A stretch of DNA of 64,000 nt. Origin: Thamnidium elegans. Lineage: Eukaryota; Mucoromycota; Mucoromycetes; Mucorales; Mucoraceae. The notes under the pieces were generated by a model that saw nothing but the letters and a program-made list of their open reading frames with translations, was not told the origin of the DNA and did no database searches. The position numbers and the translations under genes were made by a program. This document shows positions 36,440 through 46,644 of the stretch, one piece after another. The number at the start of each line of letters is the position of its first letter. The stretch's first letter is position 1. Location of the stretch: NCBI GenBank assembly GCA_025201345.1, contig JAIXMG010000004.1, positions 620,001 to 684,000 on the forward strand, written 5' to 3'.

Positions 36440-37914
36440 ACACTCACACACAGGGAGGCGCGTTATTTAATAATTTTTGTTATGTTCTTTTTCTTATGGT
36501 TTAGATTCGGATTGTCTGCTGTGTTTTACACAATCTGTGTATCGGTAAAGACGCTACATTAGAAGAAGACGGATACCTTTGATGATACGTTCAATAAATA
36601 GTTCTTTTTTTTTAATATATGCGTATTTAAGTTCGTTGAGCTGTACTACTACTACTACTACTACCCATTAATTACAATTTAGTGATTTGGCATATATACC
36701 ACAGAAAATATTTATCTTTACTTTATTAAAAATCCCCAAGATATCAGAACGTAAACAGTTATTAGAATTTCTTCAATTCAGAATAGACTAAGACGTGACC
36801 GACGACAGTGAAGAACACGATATGCGCCCATACGCTAAAGAACGACATTTGTAAAGTTTGAACTAATTTTCGTTCCTTTTTTCAGGTCACTACGCCATTA
36901 TTAGGAAACAGTATTCACGAGCAACCATTTCTACCCAGAGGTTGCTCTTAAATTTTCTTTTTATCAACAGAAAAAAACTGACTTTATCTGATTGAAATGC
37001 TGGAGAGCGCGACGATAAAACAATAAGATTATTATATAGCCTTGCGAAAGAAATCATCGGAAACAAAATCACGTTGGATGAACGCGCGATAAACTTTCTT
37101 TGGAATGTCTGCGACGAAAGCTCAAAAGCATGTTTTACAATATCAAGAAAGAATTGTAGATAGAAGATAGGGAACGATAATAAAAAACGTATCAGAGATC
37201 GCATTGACAATGGATATCTGGTTTTTTTTTTTGGATACCTGAAAAACAAAGTATCCACGTTTGTCTTTACCGAAGCCTTTTGAATTTATCAGAAGAAGCA
37301 AGACAGATATTAACGCCGTCATAAATATCAAAGAAATAATGATGGACTATATCAATTCACAATACAATATCAAACCAAGATGGTTCCTCATAAGAAGCAA
37401 GAGATGATGGCCCGTCAGAAGAAACAAGAGAGGGTGGTCCGTTGGAAGATGCAAGATAGGGTGATCTATCAGAAGAGACAAGGTAGGGTATTCTGTTATC
37501 AGAGCATGAAAGAGAGTAGGGACTATCAGCCAGCCCACTAAAAGGGCCCGCGCTTCAAATCAATCGCTGGAAATATCGCCTGGCTTTCTTTCTCACAGAA
37601 ACTTTCAAATATAGCCAAAATAGAATGAATTGGAACGCTTGTTTTCATATGTCAGAAAAGAACAAGATATTATAAATGTATGATTCAAGACCGATATTGT
37701 TAAGACACACGTTTTGAGAAGGAGATAGAAAGAGATAGAAAGATATGGAAAGAGATTAATCAATTTTTTTTTTCTAAAAGAGAAATTGTATGATGAATAA
37801 CTGACGAAATAAAGTAAACATTTTTTTTTGGACAACATTTGAAACTATATAAAAAAAAAGAGTTATACTCCCTTCTTCCTTTTTCTTTTTAAAAATAATA
37901 ACACCAAAACAACT
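36340..37914. other. Intergenic region with degenerate sequence and imperfect repeats
   Basis: Starts with a long A run (36401-36437). Between about 36890 and 37560 base composition is more balanced, with a minus-strand open frame at 36890-37258 and an imperfect tandem ~30-bp repeat (variants of AGAAGCAAGAGA...GGTGGTC) at about 37390-37510. No domain is recognisable; it may be a decayed gene or element. The last ~70 bp hold the promoter of the alpha-crystallin gene. Confidence 0.45.
37846..37854 (+). promoter_or_regulatory. TATA box of the alpha-crystallin gene
   Basis: TATATAAAA lies 61-69 bp upstream of the ATG at 37915, a sensible distance for a strongly induced gene. No perfect heat-shock element (alternating GAA/TTC with 2-bp spacing) was found in the preceding 250 bp. 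Confidence 0.5.
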
Positions 37915-39015
37915 ATGCAACGTGCCATCTCCTCTATTATGGGTCCCTCTCGTGCCTCTTTTCCTCCAACCGACACTATTGAAACTTCAGGCTACTACCA
38001 ACTAGAGTCCGAGCTTCCAGGCTACAAGAAACAGGATATTGAAGTTCGCGTAACCAATGTAAACACGCTTGTCTTGACTGGTTCTCTTCAGGAAGAAACC
38101 ACTTCTGGCTCTGGCTCTGACGTTGAGCACTCCACGCATCGCCGTATGCACCAGGTCCACCAAGAAGTCCAACAAGCCCACGCTCAAGAAAAGCAAGCTG
38201 AGAAAGACCGTAAGCAAGCTTTACAAGAAGCCAAGGACTGTCAAGAGTCTTTAGATAATAAACTATCTGCCACTGAATCCAAATCATGTCTTGCTGATGC
38301 CAAACAAGCTGAGACGGCTAAATGTAAACTAGCTGTGGAAGCCAAAGAAAAACAAGTCCAGGAATCTGAAGCTGCTTTAGAGACTAGTCAAGTGCATGCT
38401 AAAAAGGTGGCTCAAGAAGCTGAAGAGGCTAAGAAGAAGGCTGAATCTGCTCAAGCTGTTGCTGCTGGTCGTAAAAAGTCTGTGTTGGGTCAAGCTAAGG
38501 AGTTTATTGACACTCAGGCTAAAAATGTTCAGACTGAAATGAAACAAGACCAATTTGCTAAGGCGAAGAAGGCTACTGAAGAGCAGCAAAAGAAAGTAGA
38601 TGATGAAATGAAGAAGGCTGAACAGGTTCAAAAGGAGTATCAAGACTTGGAGGCCGCTAAATCTCAAGAAATCAAAGATATCAAGAGTCAAGTTCAAGGT
38701 GGCGAAGCTGAAGCTCAAGAGTTAAAGGAACAAGTCCAGGTCAAGCAGGAACAAGCTCGTGGTGCTAGCGATAAGGGATCTGCTGAACAAGAACAAGGTC
38801 AAGATGATAAGATTGTTTCTGAAGAGCGTCAAAGACCTGTTAAGGCTCGTTACTTGAGCGTGGAACGTAATGTTATTGAGTACTTTTCAAGAGTATTTAC
38901 TTTCTCTTGTAACATTGACGGAGATCAAGTTAAGGCTACTCTTCAAAATGGTATTCTTAAAGTACTTGTACCCAAGTCTACTGCGGGCTCTACTCATCAC
39001 ATCAACATCGACTAA
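37915..39015 (+). CDS. Alpha-crystallin (sHSP) domain protein split by a long coiled coil
   Basis: A single exon of 366 codons. Residues about 24-60 are the first half of an alpha-crystallin domain (GYYQLESELPGYKKQDIEV, then NTLVLTGSLQEE). Residues about 313-355 are the second half (YLSVERNVIEYFSRVFTF, NIDGDQVKATLQNGILKVLV, PK). Between them lies about 250 residues of Ala/Gln/Glu/Lys-rich heptad-like helix (about 75-300) with four Cys in the whole protein. A C-terminal INI (363-365) matches the IxI motif that links sHSP oligomers. Ordinary sHSPs are 150-220 residues and have at most a short loop here. Both halves keep their order and frame and there is no intron, so this is not a gene-model error. 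I infer a stress chaperone with an extended arm; FTFSCNID replaces the usual F.LP..ID. Confidence 0.88.
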   Translation: MQRAISSIMGPSRASFPPTDTIETSGYYQLESELPGYKKQDIEVRVTNVNTLVLTGSLQEETTSGSGSDVEHSTHRRMHQVHQEVQQAHAQEKQAEKDRKQALQEAKDCQESLDNKLSATESKSCLADAKQAETAKCKLAVEAKEKQVQESEAALETSQVHAKKVAQEAEEAKKKAESAQAVAAGRKKSVLGQAKEFIDTQAKNVQTEMKQDQFAKAKKATEEQQKKVDDEMKKAEQVQKEYQDLEAAKSQEIKDIKSQVQGGEAEAQELKEQVQVKQEQARGASDKGSAEQEQGQDDKIVSEERQRPVKARYLSVERNVIEYFSRVFTFSCNIDGDQVKATLQNGILKVLVPKSTAGSTHHINID

Positions 39016-40260
39016 GCAAAGAGTTACTTTTTAACTTTTTTTTTCTTTCTATATTTCTTTCTTTCAAATCCTCTTTCTTTTCTTTATGAAACATTCTTTT
39101 TTTTTTTATCACACAAAATAATCGTAACTTTTTTTTTTTTAAAAAAAAAGATAATAACTAATAAAAAAAATATTTACTTTTGCTATTAATCATAAATGAT
39201 GTAATTCTTTTGAAATAACTAAAGTTCCTATAAATCAATAAATATAATAGAACTAGATGGTATTGTGTGGCGTTGTTTACATATAGAGTAGCCATATAAA
39301 CTATTCATGCCAATACATGATAAACAATAGTTTTTTCTGATTGGTTCTAATAAAGATCGACGATTAAATGCTGTTTTGACTCTCACGAAAGCTATTAATC
39401 TTGGAGCACTTACGACGGGTAGGTTATATTGCACTAAATAGGTTTGAATATTAATAAGTTTTTACAGTGTATACGAGTGAGCCCTTTTTGCTGTTGTTGT
39501 TGTTGTTGTCGTAAATGTAAATAACAGGTTTTCTTTTTTATGCTAATCGTTTAAGACAGGTATGTACTGAAAACACGTAATGTTTTGGTAGAGATTAAAA
39601 TCAAATATAACAGCGTTGAAAAAAAGAAGTATTTAAAACTTGTTTATTTATACAGTATATGCAAGTACAGCTGACCTTTTTCTTTTTTCGCTTTGTAAGT
39701 TTCTCAAGCACACGGAACCTGAACTACAATGAGGGTATATCTATATCTTCAAATAGGCAAAATACACCGATTTGAACACGTCTTTATTTTCTTTTTTTAA
39801 AAAAATTCTACTCTTTTTTAAAGCTCCAAGTAAAAATTTCTATTTCAAATTTATCAGCATGTGTTACATTTGATTTGGACCGAAACGTGCACTTTCATAT
39901 GATAAACCACACAGAGAGAAAAGAAAAAAGTACTCAATGACTATAGAGCACGTATATTTATATTTTTCTTTGTAGCTGTGAATACAAGTTAATGTTATGA
40001 TAGCCAAATAGAAAAAATTACGTGATTTAATGATCAGGTTCCCTTTGTTGGGTAAACCCTTTCTTCCCCCCAAGAATTGTTAAATTCATGCCACTTTAAG
40101 CACCGTTCAAGTAACGCACATGACCAGGGGGTAAAAGACTTAAAAAACAACAACTCAGTTTTTTTTTGGTGCAACTTGAACTGTTTAATTCTTGTATAAA
40201 AATATCTAATTAACTTTATTCTTATTTTTTTTTTCTTTACCCAAATCTTTTTTATTTAAA
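39016..40260. other. Intergenic region
   Basis: Between the alpha-crystallin gene and the acyl-CoA-binding protein gene I see T/A tract junctions (about 39129-39148), AATAAA-like signals after the first gene and a short (GTT)n run near 39490. The small open frames here (39228-39434, 39864-40073, minus) show no recognisable domain. Confidence 0.55.
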
Positions 40261-40721
40261 ATGCCTTCTACTGTAAGTTTTTTTTTCTGCTTAACCCCTC
40301 CCCCCTTTTTTTTTGTATTAATCCTTTTTTTGATATCAGGAATTCAACACTGCCGCTGACGAAGCCCAAAAGCTCACTGTTAAGCCTTCCAACGATGATC
40401 TCTTAAAGTTGTACGCTTTGTTCAAGCAAGCTACTGTTGGTGATAACACTACATGTAAGTTTTTTTTTTTATTTGTGAAAGATTTTTGTTGTTGATAACT
40501 AAACTTTTTTTTTTTGTGTGTAGCCAAGCCTACTTTCGATATCAAGGGTCGTTACAAGTGGGATGCTTGGACCGCTGTTAAGGGTAAATATCAGGATATA
40601 TATATAAAAAAAGACTAAAAGAGAGGAGAGTATTAACGTGAAATATCTATTAGGTACCTCTCAAGAAGATGCTGAGAAACAATACATTGCTTTCGTTGAG
40701 TCTCTTAAGGCCAAGCAATAA
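40261..40721 (+). CDS. ACB1: Acyl-CoA-binding protein
   Basis: Four exons (40261-40272, 40340-40454, 40524-40583, 40654-40721) give 84 residues, the usual 85-90 size. The first exon is only 12 nt (MPST). The fold marks are present: FNTAADEAQKLT, PSNDDLLKLYALFKQATVGD, then KPTFDIKGRYKWDAW and AEKQYIAFVESL. Lys and Tyr of the YKWDAW segment contact the acyl-CoA phosphate. The protein is a cytosolic carrier that buffers long-chain acyl-CoA for lipid synthesis. The splice signals are canonical GT-AG. Confidence 0.96.
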
Positions 40722-41104
40722 ATTGACATCTATTCCCTCTTATTTTAAATAAATACACTAAAACAAAAATCCCCATTGTCACATGTATTTATAATTATTA
40801 TTATTTTCCAAGAGAAACGGGGAGCGGCTTAACAAAAAAAAATGGTTTATTATTTATAGTCTATTACCTACAAAAACGTTAAACATCTTTTCGATATACT
40901 TGTTTTTGCTGCAATAAAAAAAGCTACATGATAAGATACCCCTTCTTAAAATGTAGCGCCAATCGGCATTACTCAGTATACGTCATTTTTGAAATGTGAC
41001 TATATAATCTTAATTGGGAGGAGAACACCAAAGAGGAAAAAAAAAAAAAAAAAAAAGGGGATTTATGAGTACCTTTGTAACCCTAAATAAACCTATAAAC
41101 TATA
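40722..41104. other. Short intergenic region
   Basis: About 380 bp between acyl-CoA-binding protein and Vps9, both on the plus strand. It contains an A18 run (about 41039-41056) just upstream of the Vps9 start and no gene. Confidence 0.6.
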
Positions 41105-43193
41105 ATGAAACCAAAAGATGAACATGAAGTAGATGACTTGTTTGAAGAGTTTGATGAGAAACTAAAAGTACATGAACAAGATGATAGACAAGATGAAGTA
41201 TTAGATGAGTCGTAAGATCTTTATTCTTTTTTTTTGTGTCTTTCTTTTTTTTTAAAAAAAAAAATGTGTTAATTTTTAGTACACCAGCTGTATCTACACC
41301 TGTTCATACTGAAGAAATGGATCATATTTTTAACCAATTTAATGGTAATAAAGGCGCACACAAAGAAAAAAAAAGGGCATAAACAGCGGGCATTAAAAGA
41401 GGGATTTTTTGTTTTGTTTTTAGATGAGAATCCAACACAACAAGATATGAGACGCCCTTCTCTTTCTACCAATGATTTACAAATAGTAACAGATATGCCT
41501 CAACAGGAAATACCGTTTGATTTTAATCGATTTCTAGAACAAATGAGAAGTCGTAATTCTCGACCTATTACTCGTTATTTCAAAAGGTAAATTTTCTTTG
41601 ATCTGCGTGTATATAAAAAATTGTATTAATGGTTTTTATAAGTTTTTTACAAGCGTTTGATCGTAGAACTTGGACTGTAAATGAACAAATTAAAATTATT
41701 CAAGACTTCTTGGATGTAAGTAGATAAAGTTAAAACTTGCACAAGTAAGTATTATTCAACTTTATCGTATTATAGTTTATATTTGTAAAAATGAGAGAGT
41801 GTGATGTTTGGAGAGATATTCCTGAACAAGAATTTGGAAATGCAAAAGAAGGAATGGAGAAATTAGTGATGAACAGGCTATACCATGTGTGAGTATCAAA
41901 GTCTTATTTTATTTTGTAATATACTTATAAAACTATTAGCACCTTTTGTACGGATACAACAGATGATAAAGAAAGAGACGAGATTTTATACCAAAAGATT
42001 AGTATATTTCGATGGATACGCGAAAAACATCTTGATATACCAGAAACAGAACACAATGAATCATTTTTATCATTTGCAGAATCTGGTAAATATGTGTATA
42101 TATATTTATTTATTTATTTTTTGTACGGTTTACTAACATACACACAATTAAAAAAATAGAAATATTGAAAATCAATACTTATAAAGCACCACGAGACAAG
42201 TTGATTTGCATTCTAAACAGCTGTAAAGTGATTTTCGGACTGATCAAGCATGTCGAAGGTGATGCGGGTGCAGATAAATTCTTGCCTATTTTAATTTATG
42301 TCGTTATTCGAGCTAATCCACCTCGATTAGTGTCCAACGTCCAGTAAGTTTCTCTACCTAAAAAAAAAAAAAAAAAAAATTATTTCTTATTTATTTTTCG
42401 CGCAAGGTATATTTATCGGTTTAGAAATCCAGATCAATTGCAAGCAGAATCAGGTTATTACTTGACAAATTTGGTAACTATCTTGCAAAGTGGTGTTGCG
42501 TAGCAATATAAATTAACTATAAGAAATTAGATGGGCGCTATATCATTTATTGAAACCATGGAAGCCAATTCATTATCTATTACAAAAGAAGAATTCGATA
42601 GCAACATTGAAAGAACCATGACCGAATTAAAGCAAGAAAGACCATCTGTTACAATTGATAAACAACAAATTAACTATGAGAATGCAGTACATCCATCCCG
42701 CATACAATCTCAACCGTTATTGGATCCTGCCAAGGCATCTGCTTTATTAGAACGTGGAAGTCTATTTGCACAAAAAACAATGCAAAAACCGTTAAGCTTT
42801 GTCGGTAAGATATTTCAAGGCCTGAGTGATAGTAGTAGTAGACCACAAAGTCCAGATGACTTTCAACCCACTCTGCCACCTAGACCGCAATTGAATCATC
42901 CCGATCCAATGGAGTTACAAAGACAGCAATTTATGGAAAACCTTGAAATATTAAATAATATGTTCACCAATGTTGATGACGGTGTGTGTGACCTTATTTT
43001 AAAAACAAATCAAGGTGATTTAGCTAAATCTATAGATCAGTAAGTATTTCATCATATATTTATATATATATATTGTGTTATTAATGTCCACCCCTTTAGT
43101 TTACTGGATATATCTGGTAATCAAACCGATTCCAATGTGTTTCTTCAAGCTCCTATTCAACAACCAACAATTGTTCCAAATCATACCAAATAA
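41105..43193 (+). CDS. VPS9: Vps9-type Rab5 guanine-nucleotide exchange factor with CUE domain
   Basis: Ten exons (41105-41211, 41280-41344, 41424-41586, 41643-41715, 41776-41888, 41940-42085, 42160-42343, 42407-42473, 42531-43039, 43100-43193) sum to 506 residues. The helical bundle starts near FDFNRFLEQMRSR. The VPS9 catalytic domain shows YKAPRDKLICILNSCKVI, then GADKFLPILIYVVIRANPP and YLTNLMGAISFIE. The C-terminus has a CUE-like helix trio, LEILNNMFTNVDDGVCDLI, then GDLAKSIDHLLDIS, as in yeast Vps9, which binds ubiquitin. It activates Rab5/Vps21 on endosomes. Without the intron at 42474-42530 the frame runs into a TAG, so that splice is essential. Confidence 0.94.
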
Positions 43194-43382
43194 AAAAAAA
43201 TCTTTCTTGGCACACTATTTTTAAAAAAGCACATGATTGTATTGGTCAGTACGATGACTTAAATAAGAGCATGTTTGTGACGTAATTTTTTTTTTTTTTA
43301 ATGCGCGTATAAATAGTTTTTTTTTTTTGTTCGTTTTACTTTTTTTTTCTTTACAAAAAATATATATATATACACATAAAGT

Positions 43383-44709
43383 ATGTCTGCACCAAATAAC
43401 GACGAAGTCAATAACGTTGATAAAATCCCCCAAGAACAAAAGAGTGCTTTTCACTCCTTCTTAAAGTCTTTGGCTTCTTTCTCTGGCGACCTTTCTTCTT
43501 TAACCTGTCCTACTTTTCTTTTAGCGCCAGTGTCTTTAATTGAATATACGTAAGTAAAAAAAAAAAGAAGGGAAAAACATGTGTGTGCGTGTATGTTATA
43601 TGTGATCCGCTCTCTTTTTATTTTATTCTTGGAGAAGAGGGGGATACTAGGGAAAATCTTAAAATTCTAACCAATAAATTATTTAAAAAAGTGAGTATTG
43701 GACACAACAACCGGAGCTCTTTACCGCCATTACCAAATCAGATGATGAAGTTGAACGCATGGTAGCTTTTGTAAAGTGGTTTATCTCCTCTTTACACGCC
43801 TCTTATTCTCGTCGTGTTCCTAAAGGAGAATGGGAAAAAAAGCCTTACAACCCCGTATTGGGCGAACAATTCAAGATGGCCTGGGGTGATGTTGGGGGCA
43901 CAGGCGAAACCGACGTTTTAGTCGAACAAGTGTCTCATCATCCTCCCGTGACTGGGTTCCAAATCACAAATAAAAACGCTGGTTTGACCTTGAACGGTCA
44001 TACTGGCCAAAAGACTCGTTTCTCTGGCACTTCTTTAATTGTGGATCAAGTTGGTCAAAGTTTGGTTACCTTAAATCAACGTGATAATGAAAAATATATG
44101 TACACTTGTCCTTCCATTACCGTAAATGGTATTTGGTATGCTGCTCCCTACGTTGAATTAACCGGTAACTCGTACATTCAATCTTCTACTGGCTTATACT
44201 GTTCTATTGAATATACATCTCGTGGTTGGATCTCGGGTGAACGTAACCATTTCAAGTGCTATATTCGTAGTAACGGTGGTAGCTTGAAGGAATACATTTA
44301 CAAGATTGAAGGTCAGTGGAGTGGTAAATCAACAATCACAACTTACGGCTCAAAGACAAGTTCTCCCTTTTTGGACGTTACTGCTTTAACACCTGCTCCC
44401 ATGAAGGTCACTGAATTGGATCAACAGAATGAAATGGAGAGTCGTAAGCTTTGGCAAAAGGTAACGGATGCCATTAAGGCTAATGATACCAATACTGCTA
44501 GTGTTGAAAAGGCTAGAATTGAAAATAAACAACGTGAGGAAAGAGCTGCTCGTCAAGAGGCTGGACAAGAATGGGAACCTACTTACTTTCATTGGGTTGA
44601 AGATGAGCCTAGTATCTCTACTCTTCAACGTATGTTAACGTCAACTGTAAAGTCCAAATATACTCCTGCTACTACTGGTAATTGGGTTTTCAAGGGTGCA
44701 TTACAGTAA
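43383..44709 (+). CDS. OSH4: Oxysterol-binding protein, Osh4/Kes1 type
   Basis: Two exons (43383-43549 and 43692-44709) give 394 residues, close to the short lipid-transfer-only members of the family. There is no PH or ankyrin region. The signature EQVSHHPPVTGF is intact, preceded by KKPYNPVLGEQF, with SLIEYTEYWTQQPELF across the splice. The lid and sterol/PI4P pocket region is formed by the N-terminal SFLKSLASF segment. It exchanges sterol and PI4P between membranes and affects Golgi traffic. The second acceptor is AAAAAAG at 43691, an A-rich acceptor like others in this window. Confidence 0.95.
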
Positions 44710-46197
44710 AAAAAAACTTCCCTTTTTTTTTTTTTAATACATCGATACACGAATAATAATAATAATAATAAACCAATGACTATATTAATGTAAGAAAGTG
44801 CTTACACTTACTGTGTTTGATAAAAAAAAAATGGATGACGTTTAACTTTTCCTTTTTTTTTTTAAGTAGTAGTATTAGTAGTTGGTAGCTGGATAGCAAA
44901 TGCATTGAACATTCGTATACGTATCTTTTTAGAAAGCACATGTAGAACATCATTCTATTATGTATAAAAGTAGTATACGGCAGTCAAACTTGTATAATTT
45001 ATAAACAGACTATAAGTTTATTTTTCGGATACTTCTGTATTGCTGTAAAGAATCAAGTTAATCTTATTCGTTAACTTCCCAAAATGGACTCCTTTACTTT
45101 CATTGGTTTTCAAATCTATTATTACGATAGGTATTTGACAGTTCAGCCTTTCTACAACAACTAATTAGACATATCTTTTATTTTCCTTATATATTATCTT
45201 TATCTTTATTTCTATCCTCTCCGTTCTTATCCAGTAAATACTATCTTTTTTACTCAGCTTAAGGATATTACAATTGTGCACGACACTTTGTGACTATTTA
45301 TTTTTCAAAAGTGACATCACGCTAAAATGTTTCCGCCAGTTTTTATTCGCATAAAAAGAATCTTGCATGAATCAAGTTAGAGCGACAGGTACCCATTACG
45401 TATATAAAAATGATTAACTAACGTATAAGTACGGGTATATGAAACAAATAGTGACATAATACGACATGATGAGTAAATATACGAGTAAAAGTGGGCTCTA
45501 TTTTATTACTTATTTATTGCAAGTCTTTTACTAACTTATACCGGCCCTTCTTAGATATCCGTAAAGGTGTATACGTGAAAATTGATCCGTCATACTTTTT
45601 TTACTGAATGTGTAAATAGAGCGTGTACCAAGATTTTCCCTTGGTTTTTTACTGAACGATATTGTAAGACAACTTTACTTATTTTTTATAGCTAAAAACA
45701 ACCTGCTTTTTTATTTTTCGACCTTTCGGTTTTCATTTCATCTAATTGACCTACTGAGAATAACTTTTCTACTTTCGGGTGAACTACAAACATTAGTCCT
45801 CAGTACTGAGGACCTTACTGAGCTTTACTGAACTTTACTGAGTATCAAAAAACCAAGGCTCAAGTGAACTTGAACTGCGCGAACAATTAACTAAGCGACT
45901 TTTTTCGACGAATTTACTTTCTTTTAAGTAAATAAGTCGAATAGGGCAAATAGTTTAAATGAATGGAAAGAATAACACGTATTAAACTTTTTTTCTTTAT
46001 TTATTTTCTGTTTTTCGAATACAAACACTTTTTTCTATTAAATAGCACGCGTTTGAAACCTTCTGGCTCTTATTATTCTTACCTCCTGCACGTTCGCATT
46101 GGCTTCAGGTCATGTCAAGAAATTTCACATTTATAAAAAAAAAAAAGAAAAAAAAATAGATAAACTACTAGTCCGCAATGCCGGTGATCAGTCTTAC
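44710..46197. other. Intergenic region with palindrome and short tandem repeat
   Basis: About 1.5 kb without a supported gene. It contains (AAT)n near 44754-44770, a perfect 18-bp palindrome at 45796-45813 and three copies of a TTTACTGAR-type decamer right after it. The upstream part holds AT-rich sequence only. Confidence 0.55.
45796..45813. repeat. Perfect 18-bp palindrome
   Basis: GTCCTCAGTACTGAGGAC reads identically on both strands. It is followed by TTACTGAGC, TTTACTGAAC, TTTACTGAGT. A dimeric regulator site or the centre of a decayed inverted element are both possible. Confidence 0.85.
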
Positions 46198-46379
46198 CTG
46201 AACCGTTGGTAATCCTCTTATCATTAGTGCTAGCAATGCTAAATGAAGCTCTAGTACTTAGGTCAACTTGACCAGCTGGTAATAGTTCGGAAGTAGCCTT
46301 TTCTGTAAGAAAAAAGTGTAAAGTATATATTGCCAATTAACTCGTCTAAAGCGCTTTGTTCCCACCAAAAGGTACCCAT
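46198..46379 (-). pseudogene. 5' relic of a VHS-domain (Vps27/HRS-like) gene
   Basis: An ATG at 46379 (just downstream of a TATATAAAAA box) opens MGTFWWEQSALDELI. A 31-nt GC-AG gap leads in phase into an exon at 46302-46198 encoding EKATSELLPAGQVDL. This matches the start of VHS domains of Vps27-type ESCRT-0 proteins. The exon ends at a good donor (TCAG/GTAAGA), and an in-phase fragment reading ANANVQE lies near 46100, but no further VHS sequence follows. The gap is shorter than a normal intron and the continuation diverges. I read it as a truncated copy of a gene that regulates endosomal sorting elsewhere. Confidence 0.5.
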
Positions 46380-46644
46380 ATTATTTCATTTTTATATAAT
46401 AACGAAAAGGAAAGTGTCTTTTCTCCCACAATAAAAAATAGGCGCACCTATTTTTCTTTTAGAAACCCATCTGTAGGGGACTAAAACTAACAATGCTAAA
46501 ATTCCCTTTCGCAACTTTTTTCGCCTAGTAACGTTTTATTGGCTTATTTTTTTCCCGTTTTACGGAAGTTGAAAAAGAACATAAAAGTAAAAAAGCAAAA
46601 AGGGTTTTTTTCTTCTCTTCTTTTTATCAAAAAGAAACAAAAAA

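Noticed and set aside
36890..37258. 122-codon minus-strand frame
   Set aside because: There is no domain, splice or start context. The surrounding sequence looks decayed, so it is not listed as a gene.
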